Origin: Trachelipus rathkii
Taxonomy: Eukaryota; Arthropoda; Malacostraca; Isopoda; Trachelipodidae
DNA length: 17,500 nt
Direction of reading: 5' to 3'
Assembly (NCBI GenBank): GCA_015478945.1
Contig: JABUQX010053202.1
Span: 1 to 17,500, forward strand
A model generated the notes under the pieces. The model was not told the DNA's origin. It was given only the letters and a program-made list of their open reading frames with translations, and did not search any database. Shown in pieces: positions 1 to 8,626 of the stretch. Position numbers and translations under genes: made by a program. Within the stretch, counting starts at the first letter, position 1. Each line of letters begins with the position of its first letter.

Positions 1-61
1 AATATATTGATAATCATAATAGTTTTCTTTGATTATCTAAAAATGTTTCAGTCTAAATAAT

Positions 62-125
62 TTACAGTATCTGATGATCATTAACAGAGTCCAAAAAGCG
101 TTTCATCTTCGTATCGCCCCCTCAG
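62..125 (-). CDS. YWHAE: Possible terminal exon of the 14-3-3 epsilon gene
   Basis: The preceding exon ends inside a codon (G|nn), so a 3' exon is required. The stretch 99-126 is richer in GC than its surroundings, and on the minus strand two acceptors are possible. After AAAAG at 126, the frame gives AEGAIRR and a stop at 105..103. After GCTGAG at 121, it gives GGDTKMKR and continues to a stop at 64..62, about 20 residues. Either would end the protein at a length close to known epsilon proteins (my count is about 249 or 261 residues if exon 1 supplies 21). Neither tail clearly matches the usual acidic DVEDQ-type C-terminus, so the real exon may lie beyond position 1. Weak support. Confidence 0.3.
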
Positions 126-207
126 CTTTTAGGATTGACAAAATATTAAAATTTGGATAAACTAAGAAATTATCTTAATTTGAGAAGTTAAATATAGCTT
201 AACTTAC

Positions 208-425
208 CTCCTTCACCTCCTTCCCCTTGCATATCTGAGGTCCATAAAGTTAGATTGTCTCTGAGCAGCTGCATGATCAGCGTCGAATCTTTGTAGCTGT
301 CTTCTGAGAGCGTGTCTAGTTCAGCAATGGCGTCATCAAAGGCAGCTTTTGCCAGTCGACAAGCCCGCTCAGGACTATTAAGTATTTCGTAGTAAAAAAC
401 GGAGAAATTCAAAGCCAAACCCAAC
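208..425 (-). CDS. YWHAE: 14-3-3 epsilon, internal exon near the C-terminus
   Basis: This exon encodes the C-terminal helices of a 14-3-3 epsilon phosphoserine/phosphothreonine-binding adaptor, which acts as a dimer in the cytoplasm. The peptide starts [18 protein letters not shown], runs through [19 protein letters not shown] and [19 protein letters not shown], and ends [11 protein letters not shown]. The Asn of LALNF and the Leu-rich last helix form part of the ligand groove in this family. On the minus strand the acceptor is a T-run followed by TTAG just outside 425, and the donor is GGAG|GTAAGTT at 208/207, a near-consensus site. The exon is 218 bp: it starts with the last base of a split Arg codon and ends with the first base of a split codon. 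The Gly/Glu-rich end matches the acidic tail region of the family, whose final residues must come from another exon. Identity is certain at family level and strong for epsilon ([15 protein letters not shown] with TSDMQG). Confidence 0.96.
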
Positions 426-433
426 CTAAAAAA

Positions 434-546
<113 letters not shown>

Positions 547-554
547 AAACTACA

Positions 555-571
555 TTTTTTTTTTTTTTTTT
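555..571. repeat. T17 homopolymer
   Basis: Run of 17 T (A on the minus strand) just beyond the (TA)n tract in the 14-3-3 intron. It may be a retroposon tail, but no body is recognised beside it. Confidence 0.9.
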
Positions 572-908
572 CACATCATATTGTTATGAATGCAACTTGT
601 TTATTAATTTAACTATACTTTCCAAACGTTCATTTCTTTTCTTAAAAATTTTTATTTTACTTTAAAATAATCTTTTGCTCTTTGGAAAATGAAAGCAGCA
701 CATTTACTACCTTGCCACATATGCAATCTGCATAGACTAACAGGCTATTTCTTCCCAGGAACAAACTAAAATGGTTAAAGAATTACTACAAAATCTTATA
801 TAGGGGGCCTATTAAGTTATTATCGAGGTAACTCTTTTTGCTGCATTGCTTATTCTAGTACAGAAGTAATATAAATGATCCAAATATAATATATAGAATT
901 GATTGATT

Positions 909-973
909 ACAAATTTTTACCTAGGGCATATTATTGAAAGGAGTCAGAACAAATTTTAACCTAGGAGTCAGGA
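909..973. repeat. Short imperfect direct repeat in intron
   Basis: ACAAATTTTTACCTAGG at 909-925 recurs as ACAAATTTTAACCTAGG at 949-965. AGGAGTCAG also occurs twice, near 938-946 and 964-972. The pattern suggests a small local tandem duplication of about 40 bp (first copy) with drift. Confidence 0.75.
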
Positions 974-1054
974 GTCTGCTTTAATTCACAAACTCCTGCG
1001 AGTAACAATTTTGATCTGACTTCCCACACACACATTAAAAAAAATAATAAATAC

Positions 1055-1174
1055 CTGATAGGATGAGTTGGTGGTAATTCTGTCATTGCAACGTCACTGG
1101 CGGCTTTGTACGCCACTAGGGAGTTCTCAGCAGCTTCTTTTCTGTCGTTGCCTGTAGCAAATTCGGCCAAATAC
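1055..1174 (-). CDS. YWHAE: 14-3-3 epsilon, 120-bp internal exon
   Basis: This exon encodes [20 protein letters not shown] and then [20 protein letters not shown], the helices in the middle of 14-3-3 epsilon. The Arg-Tyr at its start is the conserved pair that contacts the phosphate of bound ligands; the Arg codon is split, AG in the upstream exon and G here. On the minus strand the acceptor is poly(T)-AATATAG|GTATTTGG at 1175/1174 and the donor is ATCAG|GTATTT at 1055/1054. Phases join to both neighbours without a frameshift: one base completes Arg, then 39 codons, then AG of the next split Arg. The only notable change from the vertebrate sequence is Val for Ile in SDVAMTEL. If the donor is not used, the frame stays open to a stop near 961. 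Confidence 0.96.
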
Positions 1175-1497
1175 CTATATTAAAAAAAAAATGTAATTAT
1201 AATTTAGATTTACAAGGCAAATCGGGATATTTACTTTAAATTTTAAAAGATCCTTCCATTAACTTAAGCCCAACCTATCCAACAAATTTATTAAATAAAT
1301 TAACAATATGACATTTGTAAATGAATACATCTCAAATACTTTATTTCTTCTATGGACAAACAATTGGGTAAAATAAATAAGTTTTCACCAGGAATTTTAC
1401 AAGTTATCAGAATTGCAGTATTAATTAAATTAATGTCAATTTTTATTGCCAAAGTAATCTCTAATTCCATTAATAGACCAAAAATTCTAACTTCAAA
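1175..1497. other. Intron sequence, nothing recognised
   Basis: AT-rich sequence beginning at the poly(T) acceptor tract (minus strand) of the 1055-1174 exon. I see no ORF, transposon end or RNA gene before the ATT repeats begin. Confidence 0.7.
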
Positions 1498-1580
1498 TTT
1501 ATTATTATTATTATTATTATGATTGATTTTATTATTATTATGATTATATTATTATTATGATTATATTATTATTATGATTG
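1498..1580. repeat. ATT-rich microsatellite with a longer ATGATT(ATT)n period
   Basis: A TTATTATTATTATTATGATTG block is followed by copies of a unit like ATGATTATATTATTATT, roughly 17-18 bp long. It directly precedes the first recognisable codons of the LINE at 1585 and resembles the ATT tract after the LINE 3' end at 4050-4075. Confidence 0.9.
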
Positions 1581-1584
1581 AAGT

Positions 1585-1830
1585 ATGATCGATTTTGTGT
1601 TGAAGAAGATGCTGTTGAAGTATGTGTTGGAAGTTAAATCAGTGAGGGTATTAGGAATGGGATTATCGGATCATTATGTTGTTCTGTGTAAAATTAAGTT
1701 AGTGGGAGCTTGGATGGAAAGGAAGGTGATACGGAAGGAAGTGGGTAGAATTAAGTATGAGAAGTTAAGTGAACAAGGTAATAAGGGTATGTATGTAAGA
1801 GCGCTTGCAAGTAAATCAGTTGAGTTGTGA
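1585..1830 (+). pseudogene. LINE endonuclease C-terminal remnant
   Basis: An 81-codon open stretch starts IDFVLKKMLLKYVLEVK and continues KSVRVLGMGLSDHYVVLCKI. The SDH motif is the last conserved active-site motif of APE-type LINE endonucleases. The rest of the endonuclease (about 150 residues) is missing upstream, so the copy is 5'-truncated. It ends when the coding frame shifts; the following coding frame is open from 1805. Confidence 0.85.
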
Positions 1831-2416
1831 ACAAGTTGAAACTGAACAAATCTGGGAACAAATGAAGGAAACAATATTTAGCAGTGCAAAGGAAGTATGT
1901 GGATGTGCTAAAGTAGGAAGTAAGAATGTTAATAGTGAGTGGTGGAATGAAGAGGTGATGCAAACGGTTAAAAGTAAAAAAGAACCGTGGTTGAATGTAT
2001 TAAAAGCCAATGGTGAAGTTTCAAAAGAAAGATGTTTGGAAGTATATAAGGAGGAAAAAAGGAATACTAAAAGGTGCATATGTAGGAGAAAAGAAGGGGT
2101 AAATGAACAGTTTGGAAGGAGGATAAATGGGGACTTAGAAGGGAATAGGAAGCTCTTCTGGAAGGAAGCGCGAAAGGTTAAGAATGAGAATAAGGGGAAC
2201 CTGCTTAGAATAATGAATAGGGATGTTGTAACTGATGAAATGGATGTGAGGGGAGTGTGGAAAGAACACTTCGAGAATCAGTATAATATTGGAAGTAATG
2301 GAGAGGTGATAGTAAATGTGTGTGGGTTTGATGGTGCAAGAAGGAATAGGTTTTTTGGGGATGAGATCATTAGCAAGGAGGTTATAACGGGTAGTGAAAA
2401 AGTTGAAGAATGGTAA
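1805..2416 (+). pseudogene. LINE linker region between endonuclease and reverse transcriptase
   Basis: A 203-codon stretch, the longest surviving reading frame of the LINE. It contains EQIWEQMKETIFSSAKEVCG, WWNEEVMQTVKSKKEPW, VYKEEKRNTKRCICRRK and NRKLFWKEARKVKNENK. This basic and acidic, Trp-containing linker is typical of the segment between endonuclease and RT in this LINE group; WWNEEV and the YKEEKR region are its usual conserved points. It ends in a frameshift: the RT motif KKLKNGKSAGIDE follows in another frame from 2394. Confidence 0.85.
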
Positions 2417-3300
2417 ATCTGCAGGTATAGATGAAATTACTGGTGAAATGATCAACAACGGAGGCGAGATGGTGATTGATTGGATTTGGAAGTTGTGTAA
2501 TAAAGCGTTTAAGGAGGGTATAATTCCGAGTGATTGGAGGAGAGCAGTAATAGTACCCTTATATAAGGGTAAGAAGTGAGATGAGGGGAACTGTAGAGAT
2601 TGCCAGAATCAAGATTTATTGAGTGTTGTAAGGGAGAAGATATATGCTGGTATTTGGATTGAAAGAGTGGGAACTGATTGGTGAAGAAGAAGGTGCGTTT
2701 AGGAGTGAGTAGAGGATGTGTGGATCAAATCTTTACATTGAAACAAATGATTGAGAGAAAATGAGGGAAGAATAAATTGTATTTAGGTTTTATGGATTTG
2801 CAACAGGCGTATGATAGGATTAATAGGGAAGCTCTATGGCAGGGTGTTGAGTGGTAGGCCCATGGCTGAATGGAGATCAAGTATGTGACGATAGTGAAAG
2901 CGTGTAAAGAATAAATGGTGTCTTAAAGTGATTGGTTTAACTGTGTGGCGAGTGAGGCAGGGATGTGTTATGTCTCCTTGGTTGTTAATTTTTGCATATG
3001 GATGGGGTTTTGAAAGAATTAGAGATGGGTGTAGAAAATGGTGTTAGAATGATGGAGGAGATGGGAGGTGAGTGAAGGGTGCCATACCTACTATTATATG
3101 CGGATGATTTGGTTTTGTGTGGACAATTTGAAGAGAATTCAGGATGTTTTGTATGAAATTTAGCAGGGTGTATAAAGGAGGATTTGAAAGTATACGTAGT
3201 TCAAAGTAAGCTTATGGCTATGTGAGTAACAAAAGCTCTGAAATTAGAATGTTAGATGGTGGGCAGCTGGAACTTGAAGTGTCTGAGTTTAAATATTTAA
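2394..3300 (+). pseudogene. LINE reverse transcriptase core, broken
   Basis: The polymerase part of the LINE. KNGKSAGIDEITGEMI and DWIWKLCNKAFKEGIIPSDW come first, then RAVIVPLYKGKK and an in-frame stop at 2578. Further motifs are found only by switching frames: CVDQIFTLKQ (about 2725), FMDLQQAYDRINREALW (motif A, Asp present), RQGCVMSPWL (motif B) and LLYADDLVLCG (motif C, both catalytic Asp present). Catalytic residues thus survive although the frame does not, which fits neutral decay after insertion. Confidence 0.88.
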
Positions 3301-3895
3301 GATATATGTTGGATGAAAAGGGAACGAAAGGATGATGCAGAGTGTAGTAGGAAAGTTGTGAATGGCAGGAAGATGGCGGTGCAAATTAAATCGTTGGTGG
3401 ATGTGAAAAGGACTAAGTCTTGAGTGTTACGGTCTTACATGAGGATATGTTAGTTACCTGTGTTAATGTATAGTAGTGAGACTATGGTCTGGAATAAGAG
3501 TAAAGATCTAAAACTCAATGACTCAGATGGATAATCTTAGTTATGAATTCGAAATGATTAGGACTAAGTAAAGAATGAACTTATTAGAGAGTTGTGTGGT
3601 GCGTGAGAAGAAAGGGATAAATGAGAGAATAAATGAAAGTACATTGAGATGGTTTGGTCATGTGGAAAAGAATGAATGATAGTCAGTTGGTTAAGCGGAT
3701 GTATAGTGATGTGTTGAGAATCGACTGGCTGGGAGACTGAAGAAAAAGTGGATTGAGTCAGTAAAGAAATGTCTGGAGGAGAGAGATGCGAGTTTGGCAG
3801 AGGCGAGAATAAAGGTACATAATAGGAGTGAATGGTGGGGTTTTGTCAGGGGGTATGGTTGTGGTTCACCTGGGCCAGGAGATGAACCCTACACT
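3301..3895 (+). pseudogene. LINE C-terminal domain remnant
   Basis: After the RT core, fragments of the C-terminal domain can be read in several frames: YSSETMVWNKS (about 3470), LRWFGHVEKNE (about 3643), KKKWIESVKKCLEERDASL (about 3745) and SEWWGFVRGY with GPGDEP near 3830-3890. The RWFGHVE and K-KKWIESVK motifs are also present in the minus-strand copy at 5690-6453, which shows that the two belong to one family. Confidence 0.85.
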
Positions 3896-4009
3896 AGACG
3901 ATATGCCATAAGAGATTATCTGATCCCATGAAGCTATAGGGAAGATTTTCTGACTACGACGAGTTCACACTAATAGGTATAGAGGGGGCGGTAAGGTTGG
4001 CCTTTCTTA

Positions 4010-4056
4010 CCCCCAGTCTTGGGGAAAAAGAAGGATGATGATGATGATAATTTTTA
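4010..4056 (+). repeat. LINE 3' end: small hairpin and (GAT)n tail
   Basis: CCCC-AGTCTT-GGGG at 4011-4024 can form a 4-bp stem. It is followed by AAAAAGAAG and GATGATGATGATGATAA. Many non-poly(A) LINEs of this kind end in short tandem repeats just after a structured 3' UTR recognised by their reverse transcriptase; that role is inference here. (ATT)n follows at about 4056-4075. Confidence 0.6.
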
Positions 4057-4091
4057 TTATTATTATTTTATTACCATCATCTACCTAGTAT

Positions 4092-4323
4092 CCCATTGTT
4101 TGAAAAATTCAGTATGGAAAGCGGAATAGTTGGAACAATGTGCATAAGCTCTTTGAATCATAGTTGAAATACTGTAAAATCTTGCAATTCAAAAAGCTTT
4201 TTTACTCATACAGACAATGTGTATCATATAGTTGAAGTATTATTAATCTTGTAATTCAGAGTTTATTAAGCACATTGCTCCAACTATTCAGCTTTCCACA
4301 CTGAATTTTTCAAAAACAATGGG
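4092..4323. repeat. Imperfect palindrome with inner direct repeats
   Basis: The left arm 4092-4143 (CCCATTGTTTGAAAAATTCA ... CAATGTGC) is the reverse complement of the right arm 4270-4323 with three mismatches and one 2-base indel. Between the arms, 4157-4192 and 4223-4260 are direct repeats of each other (ATCATA..GTTGAA..TAT/TAC..ATCTTG(C/T)AATTCA). So a hairpin of about 52 bp encloses a tandem pair. It lies just upstream of the Penelope-like fragment and might be its terminal repeat or a separate MITE. Confidence 0.85.
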
Positions 4324-4349
4324 TTTCCCTACAGATATCTCTAAACAGA

Positions 4350-5290
4350 TACATCTATATTTAGAAAAAATATACTACCAAACCACCCCAAGTCCTATCA
4401 GCTAAAAAAAATTAAATATCTTTACATTAGCCACTCCTGCTCTCAGCTGGCCAATGACATTAATCACAACATATATTAGACCATCCTATTCCTTTTTACA
4501 CTGCCATCATTCATTTACCGACCATCTCACTATCGGTTCCTTCTTTAAAATTAAAGACCCTCCATTTCCACTGCTACAGTCCTGTGTTGTCTACAAATAT
4601 AATTGTTCTTGTGGTTCACAAGACGCCTATGTTTGCTCCACAATACTGCAACTCAGGAGGACTAGTGAGTACATGGACGTTTGCCCAAGAACATTTGTCT
4701 CTTTGTCATCCAAACCCCCTTCTGCTATCCATTCACACTCTTTTAGAATGTCATAGTACAATACAAATGAACAACATTTATATTCTCGCGAAAGCCAACA
4801 AATTAATATATACACATTTTAGAATCATTATACATTAAATAATTACAGCACTCACTAAACTCAGATTGTTCTTCACACCCTTTACAGATTATTTAATTTC
4901 TATTCACCTACATAATACAAATACATGTTACAACCAACCAACCTAAAGTTAAACTTTAATCTCCGTTTCTCCTCAGTCCTCAGTATGCTTTATCATAATC
5001 AGCATAACAAGTTAGTTTCTTTTGTGGTATCTATATCAAATTATATATTTTCACTGTTGCAAATGCATTTGCTCTTGAACATATTATTATTAGTTATAAT
5101 TTTTATTATTATAATTGATGAATATTTTTATTCCTTCATTGTTATTATTATTATTAAAGTCGTTATTAGATATTTCATTTTGAATTACAGTTCTGAAGAT
5201 GACCTTAGTCAAGACAAAACATTGATGAATAAAAATTATTAAATGTTTGCAGCTGTCATTTTTACCATTTCTGTCTTACATTTAAAGTCC
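4350..5290 (+). mobile_element. Penelope-like retroelement, 3' fragment with GIY-YIG domain
   Basis: The plus strand encodes, across two frames, the C-terminal end of a Penelope-like element: TIGSFFKIKDPPFPLLQSC, VVYKYNCSCGSQDAYVCS, then LRRTSEYMDVCPRTFVSLSS, KPPSAIHSHS and, after a frameshift, ECHSTIQMNNIYILAKANK. This is the arrangement of the GIY-YIG endonuclease domain (SxVVYKYxC, YxGxTxRxL, EHxGxSxRTG, SAIRxH, FxILA). The Gly after Y(V) is Cys here and the conserved His of SEH is Tyr, so the nuclease is dead. The reverse transcriptase half is missing. A likely 3' end near 5190-5290 carries CTGAAGATGACC and an AATAAA-like stretch. Family assignment is confident, boundaries are approximate. 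Confidence 0.85.
4454..4838 (+). pseudogene. GIY-YIG endonuclease domain remnant of a Penelope-like element
   Basis: Frame 1 is open over 4454-4756 and gives the motif series TIGSFF, VVYKYNCSCG, YVCSTILQLR, SEYMD and SPPSAIH-like KPPSAIHSHS. Frame 3 is open over 4584-4838 and carries the continuation HTLLECHSTIQMNNIYILAK and FRIIIH, corresponding to the family's ILA and LESLYI region. A single frameshift around 4740-4755 joins them. The catalytic residues are partly lost, so this is a pseudogene. Confidence 0.82.
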
Positions 5291-5310
5291 TGAGGGAAAA
5301 TCTTTTCACC

Positions 5311-5318
5311 ATATATAT

Positions 5319-5355
<37 letters not shown>

Positions 5356-5365
5356 CTATATATAT

Positions 5366-5425
<60 letters not shown>

Positions 5426-5475
5426 ATATCATATATATATATATATTCACTGCTATATATATAAATATATATATT
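5311..5475. repeat. Interrupted (TA)n microsatellite
   Basis: Several TA blocks separated by CATATA, AACTATA, AATATA and TTCACTGC interruptions, followed by (TTTC)n at 5474-5490. The interruptions suggest repeated slippage and local duplication. Confidence 0.97.
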
Positions 5476-5490
5476 CTTTCTTTCTTTCTT

Positions 5491-5690
5491 CACTAGATGT
5501 CTTTAGATTGGGAGTAAGGAGCGCTACCAGCATCGGAAAGAAAAGCAGTGGAGAGTACATGACCAATGTAGAAGAAAACTGTGACACCTACTATCCAACC
5601 TTTAGTGGTGAAGAAACAGTGCGGACTAGAAAGTCACTTTCTATTTGTGGGTTTTTTTGACGGACCTCACTATGGTAAAATCAATCAATG
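5491..5690 (+). other. Unassigned segment with an exon-like open stretch
   Basis: Following a polypyrimidine run, CTTTCTTTCTTCACTAG at 5480-5496 resembles a splice acceptor on the plus strand. From 5499 the frame is open for 53 codons to a TGA at 5658-5660, reading VFRLGVRSATSIGKKSSGEY and then MTNVEENCDTYYPTFSGEET. I do not recognise this peptide. Base composition is closer to coding than the flanking repeats. It lies beyond the 3' end of the minus-strand LINE copy and could instead be untranslated sequence of that or another element. Confidence 0.35.
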
Positions 5691-6446
5691 TGTGGTTTAT
5701 CCCTTAGCCAGGTGGGCTAACCTCCCCCATACAAAACCCCATAGAATATATATCATGTACTGCTATTCTGCCTCCTTCCAGGCTCACATTTCTCTCCCAC
5801 TTCAGACATTCGTTCACCGACTCAATCCACTTTCTCTTCAGTCCCAGCCGGTCAGTTCCCAACCCACTCACCTTAAACAACAACCGACTATCATTCATCC
5901 TTTCCACGACCACAAACCATTTCAACATGCTTTCATTTTATTCTCATTTACCCCTTTCTTTACACCACACAACTCTAATACGTTCATTCCTCATTTTATT
6001 AATTCTTCTCACACCTAGCATGCCCCTAAGATAGTCCCATCTGAACACAATGAACTTTAGATCTATGCTTGCTTCTTATTCAGACCATAGTCTCACTACC
6101 ATACAATAACACAGTTATACAACATACCCTCATGTAGACTCTAGCGCACTCAAGACTTAGTCCCTTTACATTCTTCAACGATTTATTTGCACCAGCAACC
6201 TTCCTGCCATTCACAACTTTCCTACTACACTCACCATCATCCGTTCCTTCTCATCCTTTAATGTTAAACTCAGACACTTGCTCAGCTGCTCACATTCAAC
6301 ATAACTTCACACTGGGGACTGTCCTCACTCACAGCCATAACCTCTTATCTACGTTTACTTTCAAACCCCTCCTTTTACACACCCTGCCAAATCTCTACCA
6401 ATCTTCTCAAACTCTCTTCAGATTCGCCACACAAGAACCAAATCAT

Positions 6447-6453
<7 letters not shown>
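5690..6453 (-). mobile_element. 5'-truncated RTE-like LINE, copy 2 (opposite orientation)
   Basis: On the minus strand from 6453 down, the sequence reads [19 protein letters not shown], the RT catalytic box with Ala replaced by Val. Further down come the C-terminal fragments RWFxHVER-like MLKWFVVVERMNDSRL, RKWIESVNECLKWERNVSL and MGFCMGEVSPPG. The order and wording match the plus-strand copy at 3091-3890, so they are one family. Everything upstream of the YVDD Tyr codon is missing: the (TA)n block at 6451-6614 begins exactly there. Stops and frameshifts make it inactive. The 3' limit is uncertain because the end beyond 5700 does not resemble that of copy 1. Confidence 0.88.
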
Positions 6454-6515
<62 letters not shown>

Positions 6516-6550
6516 ATACATATATTATATATATATATATATATATACTG

Positions 6551-6596
<46 letters not shown>

Positions 6597-6614
6597 ATAT
6601 ATATATATATATAT
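6451..6614. repeat. Interrupted (TA)n microsatellite abutting LINE copy 2
   Basis: TA repeats with inner interruptions ACCATACATATAT, TACTGCTA and TACCTA. The tract starts in the Tyr codon of the LINE YVDD box and ends about 60 bp from the donor of the 6676-7000 exon. Confidence 0.97.
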
Positions 6615-6675
6615 TAAATGCTAATATTTTCCCAATCTAAGAATAACCCAAGTTCATAAAAATATGCCATCATAC

Positions 6676-7000
6676 CTGTGGTAATCGCCTTTCATTTTAT
6701 AGAAGAAAACTTTGCTCTCCCCAGCTGAAGCTGTTGGAATTAAGTGTTGATCAAGAAGACCTAAGATGTCGGAGCAAATGTCTTTTAACTCATTTTCAAC
6801 CTGAGTTCTATAAGATCTTATCATTTCCAGTTTCTCATCACCTCCTTTATTTTCCTCCTTTTGCTCTATGGATGAAATTATTCTCCATGAGGCTCTTCGA
6901 GCTCCAATTACATTTTTATATGCCACTGAGAGAAGATTCCTTTCTTCAACGGTTAGCTCTACATCCATTGATGCAACAGCCTTCATTGCCTCTACCATTT
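6676..7000 (-). CDS. YWHAE: 14-3-3 epsilon, 325-bp internal exon
   Basis: This is the largest coding exon here. It encodes the epsilon-specific segment from (E)[18 protein letters not shown], through [20 protein letters not shown] and [15 protein letters not shown], to [15 protein letters not shown]. The Lys of AYKNV and the Arg residues of GARRASWR are the conserved basic groove that binds phosphopeptides; all are intact. [11 protein letters not shown] is a good epsilon signature. On the minus strand the acceptor is TTTCTTTGTAG|AA ATG at 7001/7000, the two bases AA completing a Glu codon begun in exon 1. The donor is CACAG|GTATGA at 6676/6675. The ATG at 6998..6996 is therefore an internal Met (YDEMV in the family), not the start codon. 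About 21 N-terminal residues should lie on an upstream exon that I could not find at 7001-17500. Confidence 0.96.
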
Positions 7001-8328
<1,328 letters not shown>

Positions 8329-8618
8329 TTGCAGTAATAATGTTTACTTAGAGATTTTTACTTTGTGACAATTTACTAACTAATAAGTATAATTGAAATT
8401 ATGCTGAACAAACATTTATGAAAATAAAAAAAAAGTGTAATAGTTATAAACTTGCGGTACAAGTTCAATATTAAACTAATAAAAGTCAAAATGAAAATTT
8501 GCTTTATTAATTTACTATGTCAAAATTTATGAAATTCTTGAAGAAGATATATGGTGGGATACAAAATTTCAAGTTAGGAGCATATTCTGTATACAGTGTA
8601 AAGGGGATCTCTGTATCC

Positions 8619-8626
8619 CTCTAGGT
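8619..8626. repeat. Target-site duplication, left copy
   Basis: CTCTAGGT, directly before the hAT MITE; the right copy CTCTACGT is at 9108-9115 (7 of 8 bases). Confidence 0.8.

Larger units (their letters stand above)
1576..4056 (+). mobile_element. Decayed, 5'-truncated non-LTR retrotransposon (RTE-like LINE), copy 1
   Basis: This is a reverse-transcribing element that moves by target-primed reverse transcription, now inactive. Reading across several frames, the order is: the end of an APE-type endonuclease (GLSDHYVV, with the SDH motif, near 1660); a linker with WWNEEV and RKLFWKEA; the reverse transcriptase N-terminal part (KNGKSAGIDEITGEM near 2405, WRRAVIVPLYKGKK near 2540); motif A FMDLQQAYDRINREALW (about 2788-2838); VRQGCVMSPWL (about 2950-2980); the catalytic box LLYADDLVLCG (3091-3123); and the C-terminal RWFGHVEKNE (about 3646) and KKKWIESVKKCLEER. 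At least one frameshift (2390-2400) and several stops (for example at 2578) break it. The 3' end has a C4/G4 hairpin and (GAT)n. Clade assignment rests on the order of domains and the C-terminal RWFGHVE/KRW motifs, from memory. Confidence 0.92.

Noticed and set aside
1674..2458. Several minus-strand frames opposite LINE copy 1
   Set aside because: Shadows of the LINE coding strand, Ser/Thr/His-rich as expected for antisense.
4925..5242. 105-codon frame with hydrophobic LLLNILLLVIIFIIIID stretch
   Set aside because: Looks like a membrane protein but lies in the 3' part of the Penelope-like fragment, and the hydrophobic run comes from ATT-type simple sequence.
5262..5450. 62-codon minus-strand frame of IYIYIY repeats
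   Set aside because: Translation of a (TA)n microsatellite; no protein.
5581..6018. 145-codon plus-strand frame
   Set aside because: Mostly antisense of LINE copy 2; only its first part overlaps the unassigned open stretch, in a different frame.
6261..6617. 118-codon plus-strand frame ending in IYIYIY
   Set aside because: Antisense of the minus-strand LINE copy running into (TA)n.
6996..6998. ATG as the start codon of the 14-3-3 gene
   Set aside because: It is the internal Met of the family's YDEMV; a good splice acceptor lies two bases upstream and the split Glu codon fits.
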